A stretch of 32,925 nt of DNA from an uncultured Clostridia bacterium (GCA_944381055.1 CALWJQ010000088.1:1-32925), one strand, 5' to 3'; counted from the stretch's first letter, positions 24,484 to 32,139 are shown. The notes: generated from the sequence alone by a model not told the origin. Made by a program: numbers and translations.

Positions 24484-24532
24484 ATCCTGTACTGTAACGA
24501 GCGCGCCCCGCGCGCCAATCGAGGTGAATGGA

Positions 24533-25459
24533 TTGAAGATTGGGATTCCACGCGCACTGCTCTACTACCGCTATCACACTTTGTGGGAGACCTTTTTTGA
24601 AGAGCTGGGAGTCGAGACCGTCATCTCGCCCCCGACGAATAAAGGCATTCTGGACTCCGGCAGCATTTACGCCATCGACGAATCCTGCCTGCCCATGAAG
24701 ATTTTTCTCGGCCATGTCGAATGGCTGATCGGGCGCTGCGACATGATCCTTCTGCCCCGCATCGCCAGCCTGGGGCGGCAGGGCTCTGCCTGTATGCGCT
24801 ATCAGGCTGCTTACGACGTGGCGCGCAATGCCTTTCGCGGCCGTCAAATCAAGCTGCTCGACTACAATGTCGACCTGCGCAAAAACGGCGGCCAGATCGA
24901 AACCTTTCTGTCGCTGGGCCGCGCAGTGGGCAAAAAACGCGCGCAGAGCCTGCACGCCTATCTGGCGGCGCGGCAGGCAGATAAGGCTGTGGGTACCGCA
25001 GAACTGCTGCACCAGCAGGATCTGCTGCGGGGCGACCGCTGCCGCATCCTGGTTGTCGGACACCCCTATAACGTCTACGACCCCTATGTCGGCGGCCCGG
25101 TGCTCGATTGTCTGCGCGCTTTGAACACCGTCCCCATTATCGCCGACATTGTCGACCGCCGCGAAGCGCTCGAACGCAGCGCGAACATCAGTTCGACGCT
25201 TCCGTGGGCCTTCAACCGCCAGCTGGTCGGCGCCATTGATATTTACCGCCGCTATGTCGACGGCATTGTTTTGATGAGCACCTTTCCCTGCGGCCCCGAT
25301 TCGCTGGTCAACGAAATCGTCGTCCGCCGCGTGCGTGAGCTGCCGGTGCTCAATCTGCTCATTGACGGGCAGGAAGGAAGCGCCGGGCTGGAAACGCGGC
25401 TTGAGAGTTTTGTGGATATCATCCACTTTAAACGTGAGGAGGACATCACCCTTGCCTGA
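24533..25459 (+). CDS. Acyl-CoA dehydratase activase-related protein, DUF2229 part (component 1)
   Basis: 308 residues from a TTG start with GAGGTG 6 bp upstream; the open frame to the left of it has no family character. The opening KIGIPRALLYYRYHTLWETF and the conserved DESCLPMKIFLGH are hallmarks of DUF2229. In many Clostridia this domain is part of a giant fused protein with BadF-type ATPase and HgdB-like domains. Cysteines near DESCLP, GSACMRYQ and TFPCGPDS could be cluster ligands. Its stop overlaps the next gene by 8 bp. The reaction is unknown. Confidence 0.85.
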   Translation: MKIGIPRALLYYRYHTLWETFFEELGVETVISPPTNKGILDSGSIYAIDESCLPMKIFLGHVEWLIGRCDMILLPRIASLGRQGSACMRYQAAYDVARNAFRGRQIKLLDYNVDLRKNGGQIETFLSLGRAVGKKRAQSLHAYLAARQADKAVGTAELLHQQDLLRGDRCRILVVGHPYNVYDPYVGGPVLDCLRALNTVPIIADIVDRREALERSANISSTLPWAFNRQLVGAIDIYRRYVDGIVLMSTFPCGPDSLVNEIVVRRVRELPVLNLLIDGQEGSAGLETRLESFVDIIHFKREEDITLA

Positions 25460-26519
25460 AACCAAGGTCAGCTTTCCCCATCTGGGCAGTTACTGCGTAC
25501 CCATCGAGTACCTGTTCACCCGTGGGGTGGGGGTCGACTATGTCACCCCGCCCCCCATTACCCGCCGCACGCTGGAAATCGGCAGCCGGTACAGCCCCGA
25601 CACCGTGTGCGCCCCCTTTAAATACAATCTGGGCAACTACATCGAGACCATCGAAGCCGGCGCCAATACGCTGGTACAGACGGGCGGCGTCTGCCGGCTG
25701 GGTTACTACGGCGAGCTGCACGAACAGATCCTGCGCGATCTGGGGTACAAGGTCCGGTTTGTCAACATGGCGCGTGCCAGCTATTCCAACCCGGCCAGTT
25801 TTTATTCCGAGTTTCTCAGTATCAACCCCGATCTGTCGCTCAAGCGCGTGGCCGCCGTATTGACGCTGGTGCTCAAAATGGTCGAACACATCGATGCCTT
25901 TGAAAGCTATATGCGAAATAACGTCGGCTTTGAGTGCGAAGAAGGGTCGTTCGACCGCCTGCACCAGGACTTTCTTGCCTCGCTGAGCGCCGTTGAAAGC
26001 CATAAGGAGTTAAGCGCTATTTCCAAGCTCTATATGCGCCGTCTCAAAGAACTGCCCATCAACCGTCCCAAAAACCCGCTGCGCGTCGGAATTATCGGCG
26101 AATATTACACCATCATGGAGCCGTTCAGCAATCATTTTATGGAAAAATCGCTGGCGCGCATGGGCATCGCCGTCGACCGGTGGATCAACATCAGCAACAC
26201 TCTGCTGCACAACCCGTCCAAAAAGGTCATCACCCACATCAAAGACTACGCCAAATACGACATGGGCGCGACGGCCATGTTTTCCATCGACAAGGCGCTC
26301 GAGTTTGCCAAAAAGCACTACGACGGCATCATCCACGTCAAATCCTTTGGCTGCACCCCCGAAATCGACGCCATGACGGTACTGCAAAACATCAGCAACG
26401 ACTATAAAATCCCCATTTTGTATTTCAGTTTTGACTCACAAACCAGCGAAACCGGTATCCAGACCCGTCTGGAAGCCTTTTACGACATGATCGTCATGCG
26501 AAAGGAAGACAGGAAATGA
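25452..26519 (+). CDS. HgdB-like 2-hydroxyacyl-CoA dehydratase / activase-related protein (component 2)
   Basis: 355 residues. The TTG start is supported by GAGGAGG 9 bp upstream; earlier in-frame positions lie inside component 1. It resembles the 2-hydroxyacyl-CoA dehydratase subunit fold, with cysteines in PDTVCAPFKYNLG, TGGVCRLGYYGEL and KSFGCTPEID as likely [4Fe-4S] ligands and the recurring ending SFDSQTSETGIQTRLEAF. Component 1 ends with a similar LIDGQEGSAGLETRLESF, so the two proteins appear to be distant paralogues. It overlaps component 3 by 4 bp. A substrate cannot be named; it could reduce a protein or small molecule rather than dehydrate an acyl-CoA. Confidence 0.85.
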   Translation: MPETKVSFPHLGSYCVPIEYLFTRGVGVDYVTPPPITRRTLEIGSRYSPDTVCAPFKYNLGNYIETIEAGANTLVQTGGVCRLGYYGELHEQILRDLGYKVRFVNMARASYSNPASFYSEFLSINPDLSLKRVAAVLTLVLKMVEHIDAFESYMRNNVGFECEEGSFDRLHQDFLASLSAVESHKELSAISKLYMRRLKELPINRPKNPLRVGIIGEYYTIMEPFSNHFMEKSLARMGIAVDRWINISNTLLHNPSKKVITHIKDYAKYDMGATAMFSIDKALEFAKKHYDGIIHVKSFGCTPEIDAMTVLQNISNDYKIPILYFSFDSQTSETGIQTRLEAFYDMIVMRKEDRK

Positions 26520-27469
26520 AGGCATATCTCGGCATCGACGTAGGCTCTATCTCAACCAAAGGCGTTGTCATCGACAGCAAAAACGCCATTCTGGCTTCCG
26601 AATACCTGTGGACCGAGGGCGACCCGATGGGCGCGGTGCGCCGTCTGCTCAAGGCGCTGGCCTCACAGCTCGAAGGCAAGGACGTCCAGGTCGCCGCCGT
26701 CGGCACGACAGGAAGCGCCCGCAAGCTGACCGGGGCCATGACGGATGCACAGGTCGTCAAAAACGAGATCACGGCGCACGCCATCGGCACGACGTCCCTG
26801 TACCCCGACGTGCGCACGATCTTTGAGATCGGCGGCCAGGACTCCAAAATCATCCTGGTGGAAAACGGCATTGTCGTCGATTACGCCATGAACACCCTGT
26901 GCGCCGCCGGGACGGGTTCGTTTTTGTCCAGCCAGGCGCGCCGCCTCGGCGTACAGGTCGAAGAGTTCGGCGAAATCGCCCTGACCAGCCAGCACCCCAC
27001 CCCCATCGCCGCGCGCTGCACAGTGTTCGCCGAATCTGACCTGGTGCACAAAGCCCAGATCGGCCATAAAAAAGAAGATATTATCGCCGGACTGTGCAAG
27101 GCGGTGGTCACCAATTACCTCAACAACGTCGGCAAGGGCAAAAAAATCGCCCCGCCCATCGTCTTTCAGGGCGGGGTCAGTAAAAATGTCGGCGTCAAAA
27201 AGGCCTTTGAAGACGCAACCGGATTTCCCGTCACCGTCGACCCCAACGGCCACCTGACCGGCGCGCTGGGCGTCGCCATCCTGGCGCGCAAATCGGGAAA
27301 AGAACAGCCCTTTTCTTTCGGCGTGGCGGATATGGACTTTGTCACCCGCGGCGTCGAGTGCGGGAAATGCTCGAACCGCTGCGAAATCATCTGCGTGTAC
27401 CAAAACGGCCGTCTCATCGATTCGTGGGGAAATCGCTGTGAAAACGGCGCGATCCGTGCCGCAAAGTAA
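26516..27469 (+). CDS. BadF/HgdC-type ATP-dependent activase with extra C-terminal cysteine motif (component 3)
   Basis: 317 residues of the ASKHA ATPase family that fires a low-potential electron into a dehydratase-like partner. The ATP-site phosphate loop is GIDVGSISTKG, a second loop is GTTGSARK, and FEIGGQDSKII is the third motif. C129 (NTLCAAGTGSF) and C168 (AARCTVFAESD) are spaced as the two cluster ligands of HgdC, which share one [4Fe-4S] across the dimer. About 50 residues follow the usual end, with C282, C285, C289, C293 and C308 (ECGKCSNRCEIIC), enough for another cluster or zinc site. The ATG overlaps component 2 by 4 bp. Confidence 0.92.
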   Translation: MKAYLGIDVGSISTKGVVIDSKNAILASEYLWTEGDPMGAVRRLLKALASQLEGKDVQVAAVGTTGSARKLTGAMTDAQVVKNEITAHAIGTTSLYPDVRTIFEIGGQDSKIILVENGIVVDYAMNTLCAAGTGSFLSSQARRLGVQVEEFGEIALTSQHPTPIAARCTVFAESDLVHKAQIGHKKEDIIAGLCKAVVTNYLNNVGKGKKIAPPIVFQGGVSKNVGVKKAFEDATGFPVTVDPNGHLTGALGVAILARKSGKEQPFSFGVADMDFVTRGVECGKCSNRCEIICVYQNGRLIDSWGNRCENGAIRAAK

Positions 27470-27495
27470 AAATTCAGAAAAAATTCAAAAAATCG

Positions 27496-27524
27496 TTGCG
27501 CCCCCTTCCCCTGTCTGTTATACT
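27496..27524 (+). promoter_or_regulatory. Promoter of the DUF4234/DUF2752 pair
   Basis: TTGCGC (27496-27501), 17 bp, then TATACT (27519-27524) preceded by TG (extended -10). It lies just after the activase stop. Confidence 0.65.
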
Positions 27525-27553
27525 GTAAATAACTTTTCAGAGGAGGGGTTTTT

Positions 27554-27904
27554 ATGTACATCCGCCGGCGGAGCATCGGACTGTGTATTCTTTTGTCCAT
27601 TGTCACCTGCGGTATTTATGGTCTTTACTGGTTCATCTGCCTGACCGACGAATCCAACGCCGTAGCGGGCGAACCGGGTACGTCGGGCCCCGTGGCACTG
27701 CTTTTATCGATCGTCACCTGCGGCATCTATTTCTTTTACTGGGGCTACAAGCTCGGCGAAAAACTGGACAAGGCGCGCGCGTACAACAATGTCCCCTCGG
27801 GGTCGCTGGGCATCGTCTTCCTGCTTTTAAACATTTTCGGTCTCGGCATCATCACCTATGCGCTCGCCCAGAACGAAATCAATAAATACGCCTCTGTCCT
27901 TTGA
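27554..27904 (+). CDS. DUF4234-like small membrane protein
   Basis: 116 residues after a strong GAGGAGGGG ribosome site. Three membrane segments are present. The repeated phrases LSIVTCGIYGLYWF and LSIVTCGIYFFYWGYKLGEK show that the first two hairpins are an internal duplication, as in DUF4234. The third segment is IVFLLLNIFGLGIITYAL. The ending ALAQNEINKY is typical. Function unknown. It overlaps the DUF2752 frame by up to 47 bp. Confidence 0.85.
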   Translation: MYIRRRSIGLCILLSIVTCGIYGLYWFICLTDESNAVAGEPGTSGPVALLLSIVTCGIYFFYWGYKLGEKLDKARAYNNVPSGSLGIVFLLLNIFGLGIITYALAQNEINKYASVL

Positions 27905-28277
27905 ACAAAAGCGCCGCCTTGTGCGCCTGGCCGGCTTTCTTTCCGCCGTTTTAGCGTGCGGGCTCGCCTACGCCGGCCTGTGCACGGCGCTCGGGTTTGC
28001 GCTGCCCTGCCTGTTTTTCACCGCAACCGGGCTGCAGTGCCCGGGCTGCGGCGTCACCCGCATGTGTCTCAGCCTGCTGCGACTTGATTTCGGCGCGGCC
28101 TGGCGGTATAATCCGGGCCTTCTGGCGCTGGCGCCCGCGCTGGCCGTTCTGGCGTTTCTGACCGCCCGGCAGTACGTTCGGATCGGGACGCTTACCCCCA
28201 CGCGCTTTGCAAACGCCCTGACCGTTTTCTGCATTGTCTGGCTGCTGGTCTGGGGCGTGTGGCGCAATATTGTATGA
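27858..28277 (+). CDS. DUF2752 membrane protein
   Basis: Up to 139 residues. The ATG at 27858 lies inside the DUF4234 gene and has no ribosome site, so the true start may be later, for example a GTG near 27920. Three membrane segments are present. The family motif CPGCGVTR sits in LQCPGCGVTRMCLSLLRLDF, followed by AWRYNPGLLAL. The two cysteines could bind metal or form a disulfide; no function is known. A perfect terminator follows at once. Confidence 0.82.
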   Translation: MRSPRTKSINTPLSFEQKRRLVRLAGFLSAVLACGLAYAGLCTALGFALPCLFFTATGLQCPGCGVTRMCLSLLRLDFGAAWRYNPGLLALAPALAVLAFLTARQYVRIGTLTPTRFANALTVFCIVWLLVWGVWRNIV

Positions 28278-28280
28278 CAG

Positions 28281-28307
28281 AAAAACGGCGCCTAAGGCGC
28301 CGTTTTT
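28281..28307. terminator. Intrinsic terminator after DUF2752
   Basis: A perfect 12-bp inverted repeat, AAAAACGGCGCC (28281-28292) and its complement (28296-28307), with a 3-nt loop, followed by further T residues. Confidence 0.92.
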
Positions 28308-28337
28308 TTCGCCCTGACAGGCGTTTGTCTTGTCAGA

Positions 28338-28531
28338 AAATCCCCCCGCGCCGGCCGATGCGAACTGATAATAACCCGCTATTGCAGGTGGGTTGGCTCC
28401 CAGCCCTTTTAGGCACTCCCAACGTCCGTCCCGGGACGGGAGGTCTGCGCCCGGGGGCTGAAGTCCGCCATCCCGTTTTATCACTTTGTAGGTTAAATAT
28501 AGTGCCGCTGTCGCACCGCGCAGGGGGATTT
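28338..28531. ncRNA. Structured RNA candidate of about 194 nt, 6S-like architecture (strand unsure)
   Basis: AAATCCCCC (28338-28346) pairs with GGGGGATTT (28523-28531), then after one mismatch GCGC (28348-28351) with GCGC (28518-28521), making a long closing stem. Inside, TGATAA pairs with TTATCA, AACCCGC with GTGGGTT as a hairpin, and an arm is built from CAGCCC/GGGCTG, CTCC/GGAG and CCGTC/GACGG. A small 3'-side hairpin GTGC...GCAC completes it. Length, closing stem, open centre and long terminal arm recall 6S RNA (ssrS). Another class such as the raiA motif is possible. The closing-stem mismatch would be G-U on the - strand, while the AACCCGC hairpin needs a G-U on the + strand, so strand is unresolved. 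No protein gene lies here. Confidence 0.45.
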
Positions 28532-28538
28532 GTGCCGG

Positions 28539-28826
28539 TTAATCGGGGGTCTCGTCTTCGAAGGTATCCTCCAGCCGCTCACTGAAGATCTGAAACATCT
28601 CATCAAGCTCGTCCTCGTCGTCCAGCGTGACGAGAATCTCTTCGCCGTTTTCTTCTTCGGATTTCATAATAATGAGCTCGTAGCTGTCCTCGAGCTGCAT
28701 GTCGGCAGGGATAAAGGCAAAATAGGTGTTGCCGTTGTATTCCAATGTATCGAGATGCTCAAGCTCGAGCTCATTGCCGTTTTCGTCGGTCAGGGTGACG
28801 TAATCGTTGCCGTACTCTTCGCTCAT
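28539..28826 (-). CDS. DUF1292 protein (YrzB-like)
   Basis: 95 residues, highly acidic. The order is DYVTLTDENGNELELEHLDT, YNGNTYFAFIPAD, then YELIIMKSEEENGEEILVTLDDEDELDEMF, the standard DUF1292 pattern in Firmicutes. Bacillus YrzB lies in the alaS-mltG region; here it is apart from those genes. Function unknown. A GGAGGCAG ribosome site stands before the ATG. Transcription is divergent from infC. Confidence 0.92.
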   Translation of the reverse strand: MSEEYGNDYVTLTDENGNELELEHLDTLEYNGNTYFAFIPADMQLEDSYELIIMKSEEENGEEILVTLDDEDELDEMFQIFSERLEDTFEDETPD

Positions 28827-28936
28827 GTGCTGCCTCCTGTCCGGGCGTCTTCGCGGCCCTTTGTCTTGTATCTATTATACGCCAAAAGCCTGTAAAATCC
28901 AATCCCTTTTTGCACTTTTTTTCACAAAAAGAATGC

Positions 28937-28965
28937 TTGACACAGGCCGCGCAGGCTGGTATAAT
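28937..28965 (+). promoter_or_regulatory. Consensus promoter of the infC-rpmI-rplT operon
   Basis: TTGACA (28937-28942), exactly 17 bp, then TATAAT (28960-28965): a perfect housekeeping promoter, the strongest in the window. The start would be near 28972. Confidence 0.93.
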
Positions 28966-28971
28966 ATTGTG

Positions 28972-29097
28972 GAAAAGAAAGCAGGATGAACTGTCCTCAC
29001 CCTCATGGATAAGAAAGGGTCAACAGGTTTCCAGCGCGCTGCGGCGCGCCTGGTTTTGTTGTAACGGACGGTTCAGACCGCCCGTTATTTATTTTTT
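28972..29097 (+). promoter_or_regulatory. L20-type leader with intrinsic terminator before infC
   Basis: About 125 nt of untranslated leader. CCAGCGCGC (29031-29039) pairs with GCGCGCCTGG (29044-29053, one bulge). TAACGG-A-CGGT (29062-29072) pairs with ACCG-C-CCGTTA (29077-29087), followed by TTTATTTTTT (29088-29097). The last hairpin is a terminator just before the infC ribosome site. In Firmicutes, excess ribosomal protein L20 binds such leaders and promotes termination; that role is inferred from position and structure. Confidence 0.75.
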
Positions 29098-29111
29098 AGG
29101 AGGTGCTCCCT

Positions 29112-29630
29112 ATCAGCAAACTGGACCATCAGATCAACGAAGAAATTCGTGATAAGGAAGTCAGGCTCATCGACGAGAACGGCGGGCAGCTGGGCATTGT
29201 CCCGATTGAAGAAGCGCAGCGCGTGTCGGCCGAAAAGGGCCTTGATCTGGTCAAAATCGCTCCCAAAGCCGAACCGCCCGTCTGCCGCATTATGGACTAC
29301 GGCAAGTTCCGCTTTGAGCAGGCCAAGAAGGAAAAGGAAGCCCGCAAGAACCAGCGCATCATCGAAATCAAAGAGATTCGCCTGTCCGCCAAAATTGATG
29401 TTCACGACTTCGAAGTCAAGGCAAAAGCCGCGCAGAAGTTTTTGAAAAACGGCGATAAGGTCAAGGTTTCGGTGCGTTTCCGCGGGCGTGAAATGGCGCA
29501 TACATCCATCGGCCTGAACGTACTCAAGCGTTTTGCAGAAACCTGCGCCGAGTTCAGCACCGTGGAAAAGGAGCCCAAACTGGAAGGCCGCCAGATGCTG
29601 ATGTTCCTAGCACCCCTGAAAAACCAATAA
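29112..29630 (+). CDS. infC: Translation initiation factor IF-3, AUC start
   Basis: Binds the 30S subunit and checks the start codon. The 172 residues run from an N-terminal domain ([21 protein letters not shown]) through a basic linker ([10 protein letters not shown]) to the C-terminal domain ([19 protein letters not shown]). No ATG fits. The codon at proper distance (8 bp) from AGGAGG (29098-29103) is ATC at 29112; an in-frame GTG at 29103 overlaps the ribosome site itself. Rare AUU/AUC starts are known for infC and let IF-3 repress its own translation, because IF-3 rejects non-standard start codons. First gene of infC-rpmI-rplT. Confidence 0.93.
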   Translation: MSKLDHQINEEIRDKEVRLIDENGGQLGIVPIEEAQRVSAEKGLDLVKIAPKAEPPVCRIMDYGKFRFEQAKKEKEARKNQRIIEIKEIRLSAKIDVHDFEVKAKAAQKFLKNGDKVKVSVRFRGREMAHTSIGLNVLKRFAETCAEFSTVEKEPKLEGRQMLMFLAPLKNQ

Positions 29631-29670
29631 ACGGCAGGCTTGCCTGCATAAAAGAGAGGAGCTATACCAC

Positions 29671-29871
29671 ATGCCGAAGATAAAGACCCATTCCGGCGCC
29701 AAAAAACGCTTTTCCGTCACCAAGACCGGGAAGATCAAAATGTCGAGCATGAACCGCCGCCATGATATCAAAGGCTGCAAGACCCCTAAGCGCAAACGCC
29801 AGCTGCGCAAAGCCGGTTACGCCGGTTCGGCCACCGCGCCGCAGCTCAAGCGGCTCATCCCCTATAAATAA
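29671..29871 (+). CDS. rpmI: 50S ribosomal protein L35
   Basis: 66 residues, very basic, with the standard start [20 protein letters not shown] and the [20 protein letters not shown] core. GAGAGGAG precedes the ATG. It lies 40 bp after infC and 23 bp before rplT in the usual three-gene order. Confidence 0.97.
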   Translation: MPKIKTHSGAKKRFSVTKTGKIKMSSMNRRHDIKGCKTPKRKRQLRKAGYAGSATAPQLKRLIPYK

Positions 29872-29894
29872 GATTAACAGGAGGCTTTTGATAG

Positions 29895-30248
29895 ATGGCT
29901 AGAATCAAAGGCGCGATGATGACGCGCAAAAGAAGGAAAAAGGCAATCAAGCTCGCCAAGGGCTACTGGGGTTCTAAAAAGAACCACTATAAATTGGCCA
30001 ATGAGCAGGTCATGAAGTCGCTCAAATACGCTTATGTCGGCCGCAAGCTGAAAAAGCGCGACTTCCGTCGCCTGTGGATCACCCGTATCAGTGCCGCCTG
30101 CAAGCAGAACGGCATCAATTATTCGCAGTTCATGAACGGCCTGAAAAAGGCCGGCGTCACTCTCAACCGCAAAATGCTGTCTGAGATCGCCATTTCAGAC
30201 AAATCCGCTTTTTCTGCCCTGGTCGCCCAGGCCAAAGCGGCCCTGTAA
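29895..30248 (+). CDS. rplT: 50S ribosomal protein L20
   Basis: 117 residues, basic: [59 protein letters not shown]. It has a role in early 50S assembly and, in Firmicutes, represses its own operon through the leader upstream of infC. AACAGGAGG precedes the ATG. A strong terminator follows. Confidence 0.98.
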   Translation: MARIKGAMMTRKRRKKAIKLAKGYWGSKKNHYKLANEQVMKSLKYAYVGRKLKKRDFRRLWITRISAACKQNGINYSQFMNGLKKAGVTLNRKMLSEIAISDKSAFSALVAQAKAAL

Positions 30249-30258
30249 CCATCTGCCC

Positions 30259-30289
30259 GCGCCGGATGCCATGCATCCGGCGCTTTTCT
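30259..30289. terminator. Terminator of infC-rpmI-rplT
   Basis: A perfect 11-bp inverted repeat, GCGCCGGATGC (30259-30269) and its complement (30273-30283), with a 3-nt loop, followed by TTTTCTT. Confidence 0.9.
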
Positions 30290-30427
30290 TATTCCCCAGG
30301 CAGGCACAGGGGTTTTACCGTTTGTTGTCGCCCTGCCGCCTTTTCACCCGTTTATACAGATATACAGCCTTTTCCCACAGGGTGTGAAATGTTTATTCCC
30401 CGGACTTATTTCCGATGATTCCAAGGG

Positions 30428-30457
30428 TTATCCACATTTTCCACAGAGTTATCCACA
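30428..30457 (+). promoter_or_regulatory. DnaA-box cluster in the rplT / comM convergent gap
   Basis: Perfect TTATCCACA boxes lie at 30428-30436 and 30449-30457 in the same direction. Directly between them TTTTCCACA (30437-30445) differs at one base. A weaker TTTTCCCACA lies at 30371-30380. Same-strand boxes this dense are typical of origins and DnaA-titration sites. The remainder of 30290-30515 is a modestly AT-rich gap in which I see no gene. Confidence 0.8.
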
Positions 30458-30515
30458 GATATTATGTAAACTCGGCGGCAAATCAGTGCATAAACCCGGT
30501 GTATACTTTAAGGCG

Positions 30516-32033
30516 CTACTGTTTTTCCTCGTCAAGCGTGCGGAACTGGATGGCTTCGGCCAGGTGCTGCGCGCCGATATTTTCCTGCCCGTCCAGGTCG
30601 GCGATGGTTCGCGCAACCTTTAAAATGCGGTCATAGGCGCGGGCGGTCAGCCCCATGACGTCAAAGGCGCGCTGCATCAGCGCCTTGCCGGCTTCATCCA
30701 GCGCGCAGAACTGCGCCATGCGCGCCGGCGTCAGCGTGGCGTTGCAGGTGACTTCGGTGCCCGCATAGCGGGCCGTCTGGCGGGCGCGCGCGGCGTTGAC
30801 CCGTGCTCGGACGGCAGCCGAGCTTTCCGCCGGCGTACGCTCGCGCAGGCTCTCGTACGCAACGGGCGCGACGTCAATGTGCAAATCGATGCGGTCGAGC
30901 AGCGGTCCGGACAGGCGTTTGCGGTATGCGCGCACTGCCTGTTCCGTGCAGGTGCACGGGCGGGTCGGGTGGCCGTAGTAACCGCATTTACACGGGTTCA
31001 TGGCGCACACCAGCATGAACCGGCTGGGATAGGTGCAGCTGCCCGAAACGCGTGAAACCGTAATACAGCCGTCTTCAAGCGGCTGACGCAGCACTTCGAG
31101 CGCGTCGCTGCGGTATTCGGGCAGCTCGTCCAGGAACAAAACGCCGTTGTGCGCCAGTGAAATCTCACCCGGCCGCGGCGTGCGCCCGCCTCCGGCCAGC
31201 CCGGCTGCCGAAACGGTGTGGTGCGGGCTGCGGAAGGGACGCTGCGTCACCATGGGACGCCCTTTTTCCAAAAGCCCGGCCACCGAATAAATTTTGGTGA
31301 CTTCGAGCGCCTCTTCACGGGTCATATCGGGCAAAATAGACGGCAGGCGGTGCGACAGCATACTTTTGCCTGAACCGGGCGATCCGATGAGCAGCACGTT
31401 GTGCGAGCCTGCGGCCGCGATTTCCAGCCCGCGCTTGACGTTTTCCTGTCCCATGACGTCAGCAAAGTCCAGTCCCTGCGGGGCGGTGCTTTCAAACTCC
31501 GCCGGCGGCTGCGGCTCAATGAGTTTCTGCCCCAGCAAATGCTCCGCCAGTTCACGTGCGTGACGAACCGGATAGACGATCAGCCCCTCGGCGACCGCCG
31601 CTTCACAGGCGTTATCCGCCGGGACAAAAATGCTCTTCATCCCCATTTCACGCGCGCACAGCGCCATGGGCAGCACGCCGTTGGCGGCGCGCACCTCTCC
31701 TTCAAGCGACAGTTCGCCCAGCATACAGCTGTCTTCCGGCGGCAGCGGCAACTGCCCCGACGACGCCAGAATCCCCGCCCAGATGGGCAGATCATAAATA
31801 GGGCCTTCTTTTCGCAGCTCACCGGGCGCCAGATTGATGGTAATGCGCCGCGCCGGAAACTGGAACCCGCAGTTTTTGGCGGCAGCGCGCACGCGGTCCT
31901 GCGATTCGCGCACCGACGCGCCGGGCAGGCCGACGATGTCGAGGCGCGGCAGGCCGCCCGACAGATCGCACTCGCAGATGACCAGATGCCCTTCAATGCC
32001 GGTTAACCCGGCCGTATTGACCTTTGCTACCAT
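30516..32033 (-). CDS. comM: ComM/YifB family Mg-chelatase-like AAA+ ATPase
   Basis: 505 residues, full length. The N-terminal Lon-protease-like domain has the conserved GGLPRLDIVGLPGASVRES and INLAPGELRKEGPIYDLP. The AAA+ part has Walker A GSPGSGKS (217-224), Walker B LFLDELPE, and the FRSPHHTVSAAGLAGGG segment. A cysteine cluster (NPCKCGYYG...CTC) follows, then the C-terminal lid. In naturally competent bacteria ComM is a helicase that aids branch migration of taken-up DNA. With comEC in the same window this fits DNA uptake or recombination, though the gene is widespread in non-competent bacteria. GAGGTG precedes the ATG. Confidence 0.94.
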   Translation of the reverse strand: MVAKVNTAGLTGIEGHLVICECDLSGGLPRLDIVGLPGASVRESQDRVRAAAKNCGFQFPARRITINLAPGELRKEGPIYDLPIWAGILASSGQLPLPPEDSCMLGELSLEGEVRAANGVLPMALCAREMGMKSIFVPADNACEAAVAEGLIVYPVRHARELAEHLLGQKLIEPQPPAEFESTAPQGLDFADVMGQENVKRGLEIAAAGSHNVLLIGSPGSGKSMLSHRLPSILPDMTREEALEVTKIYSVAGLLEKGRPMVTQRPFRSPHHTVSAAGLAGGGRTPRPGEISLAHNGVLFLDELPEYRSDALEVLRQPLEDGCITVSRVSGSCTYPSRFMLVCAMNPCKCGYYGHPTRPCTCTEQAVRAYRKRLSGPLLDRIDLHIDVAPVAYESLRERTPAESSAAVRARVNAARARQTARYAGTEVTCNATLTPARMAQFCALDEAGKALMQRAFDVMGLTARAYDRILKVARTIADLDGQENIGAQHLAEAIQFRTLDEEKQ

Positions 32034-32047
32034 ACTTTCACCTCTTT

Positions 32048-32062
32048 CGCGCCCTGGGCGCG
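32048..32062 (-). promoter_or_regulatory. Small GC hairpin just before the comM ribosome site
   Basis: On the - strand CGCGCC-CAG-GGCGCG forms a 6-bp hairpin ending 3 bp before the GAGGTG ribosome site at 32044-32039. No T run follows, so it is not a terminator. It could affect comM translation; role unknown. Confidence 0.35.
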
Positions 32063-32139
32063 GGATTGGGATGCCGCTTTTTTAAACAACCATCGTTTGC
32101 GCTGCTTTGACATTTTGGGCCGCTCTGGCCTGAATGGCA

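Noticed and set aside
24482..25465. A 327-codon open frame on the - strand opposite the first activase gene
   Set aside because: No family pattern; the + strand frame has strong DUF2229 signatures and a ribosome site.
20940..27469. A joined 4-hydroxybutyrate or 2-hydroxyglutarate fermentation cluster
   Set aside because: The CoA-transferase and the activase cluster are separated by unrelated genes on other strands, and the dehydrogenases, decarboxylase and dehydratase such a pathway needs are absent from the window.
30290..30515. A bona fide chromosome origin
   Set aside because: DnaA boxes are present, but both flanking genes point towards the region and no dnaA/dnaN/rpmH genes are near, so it is kept as a cluster of uncertain role.
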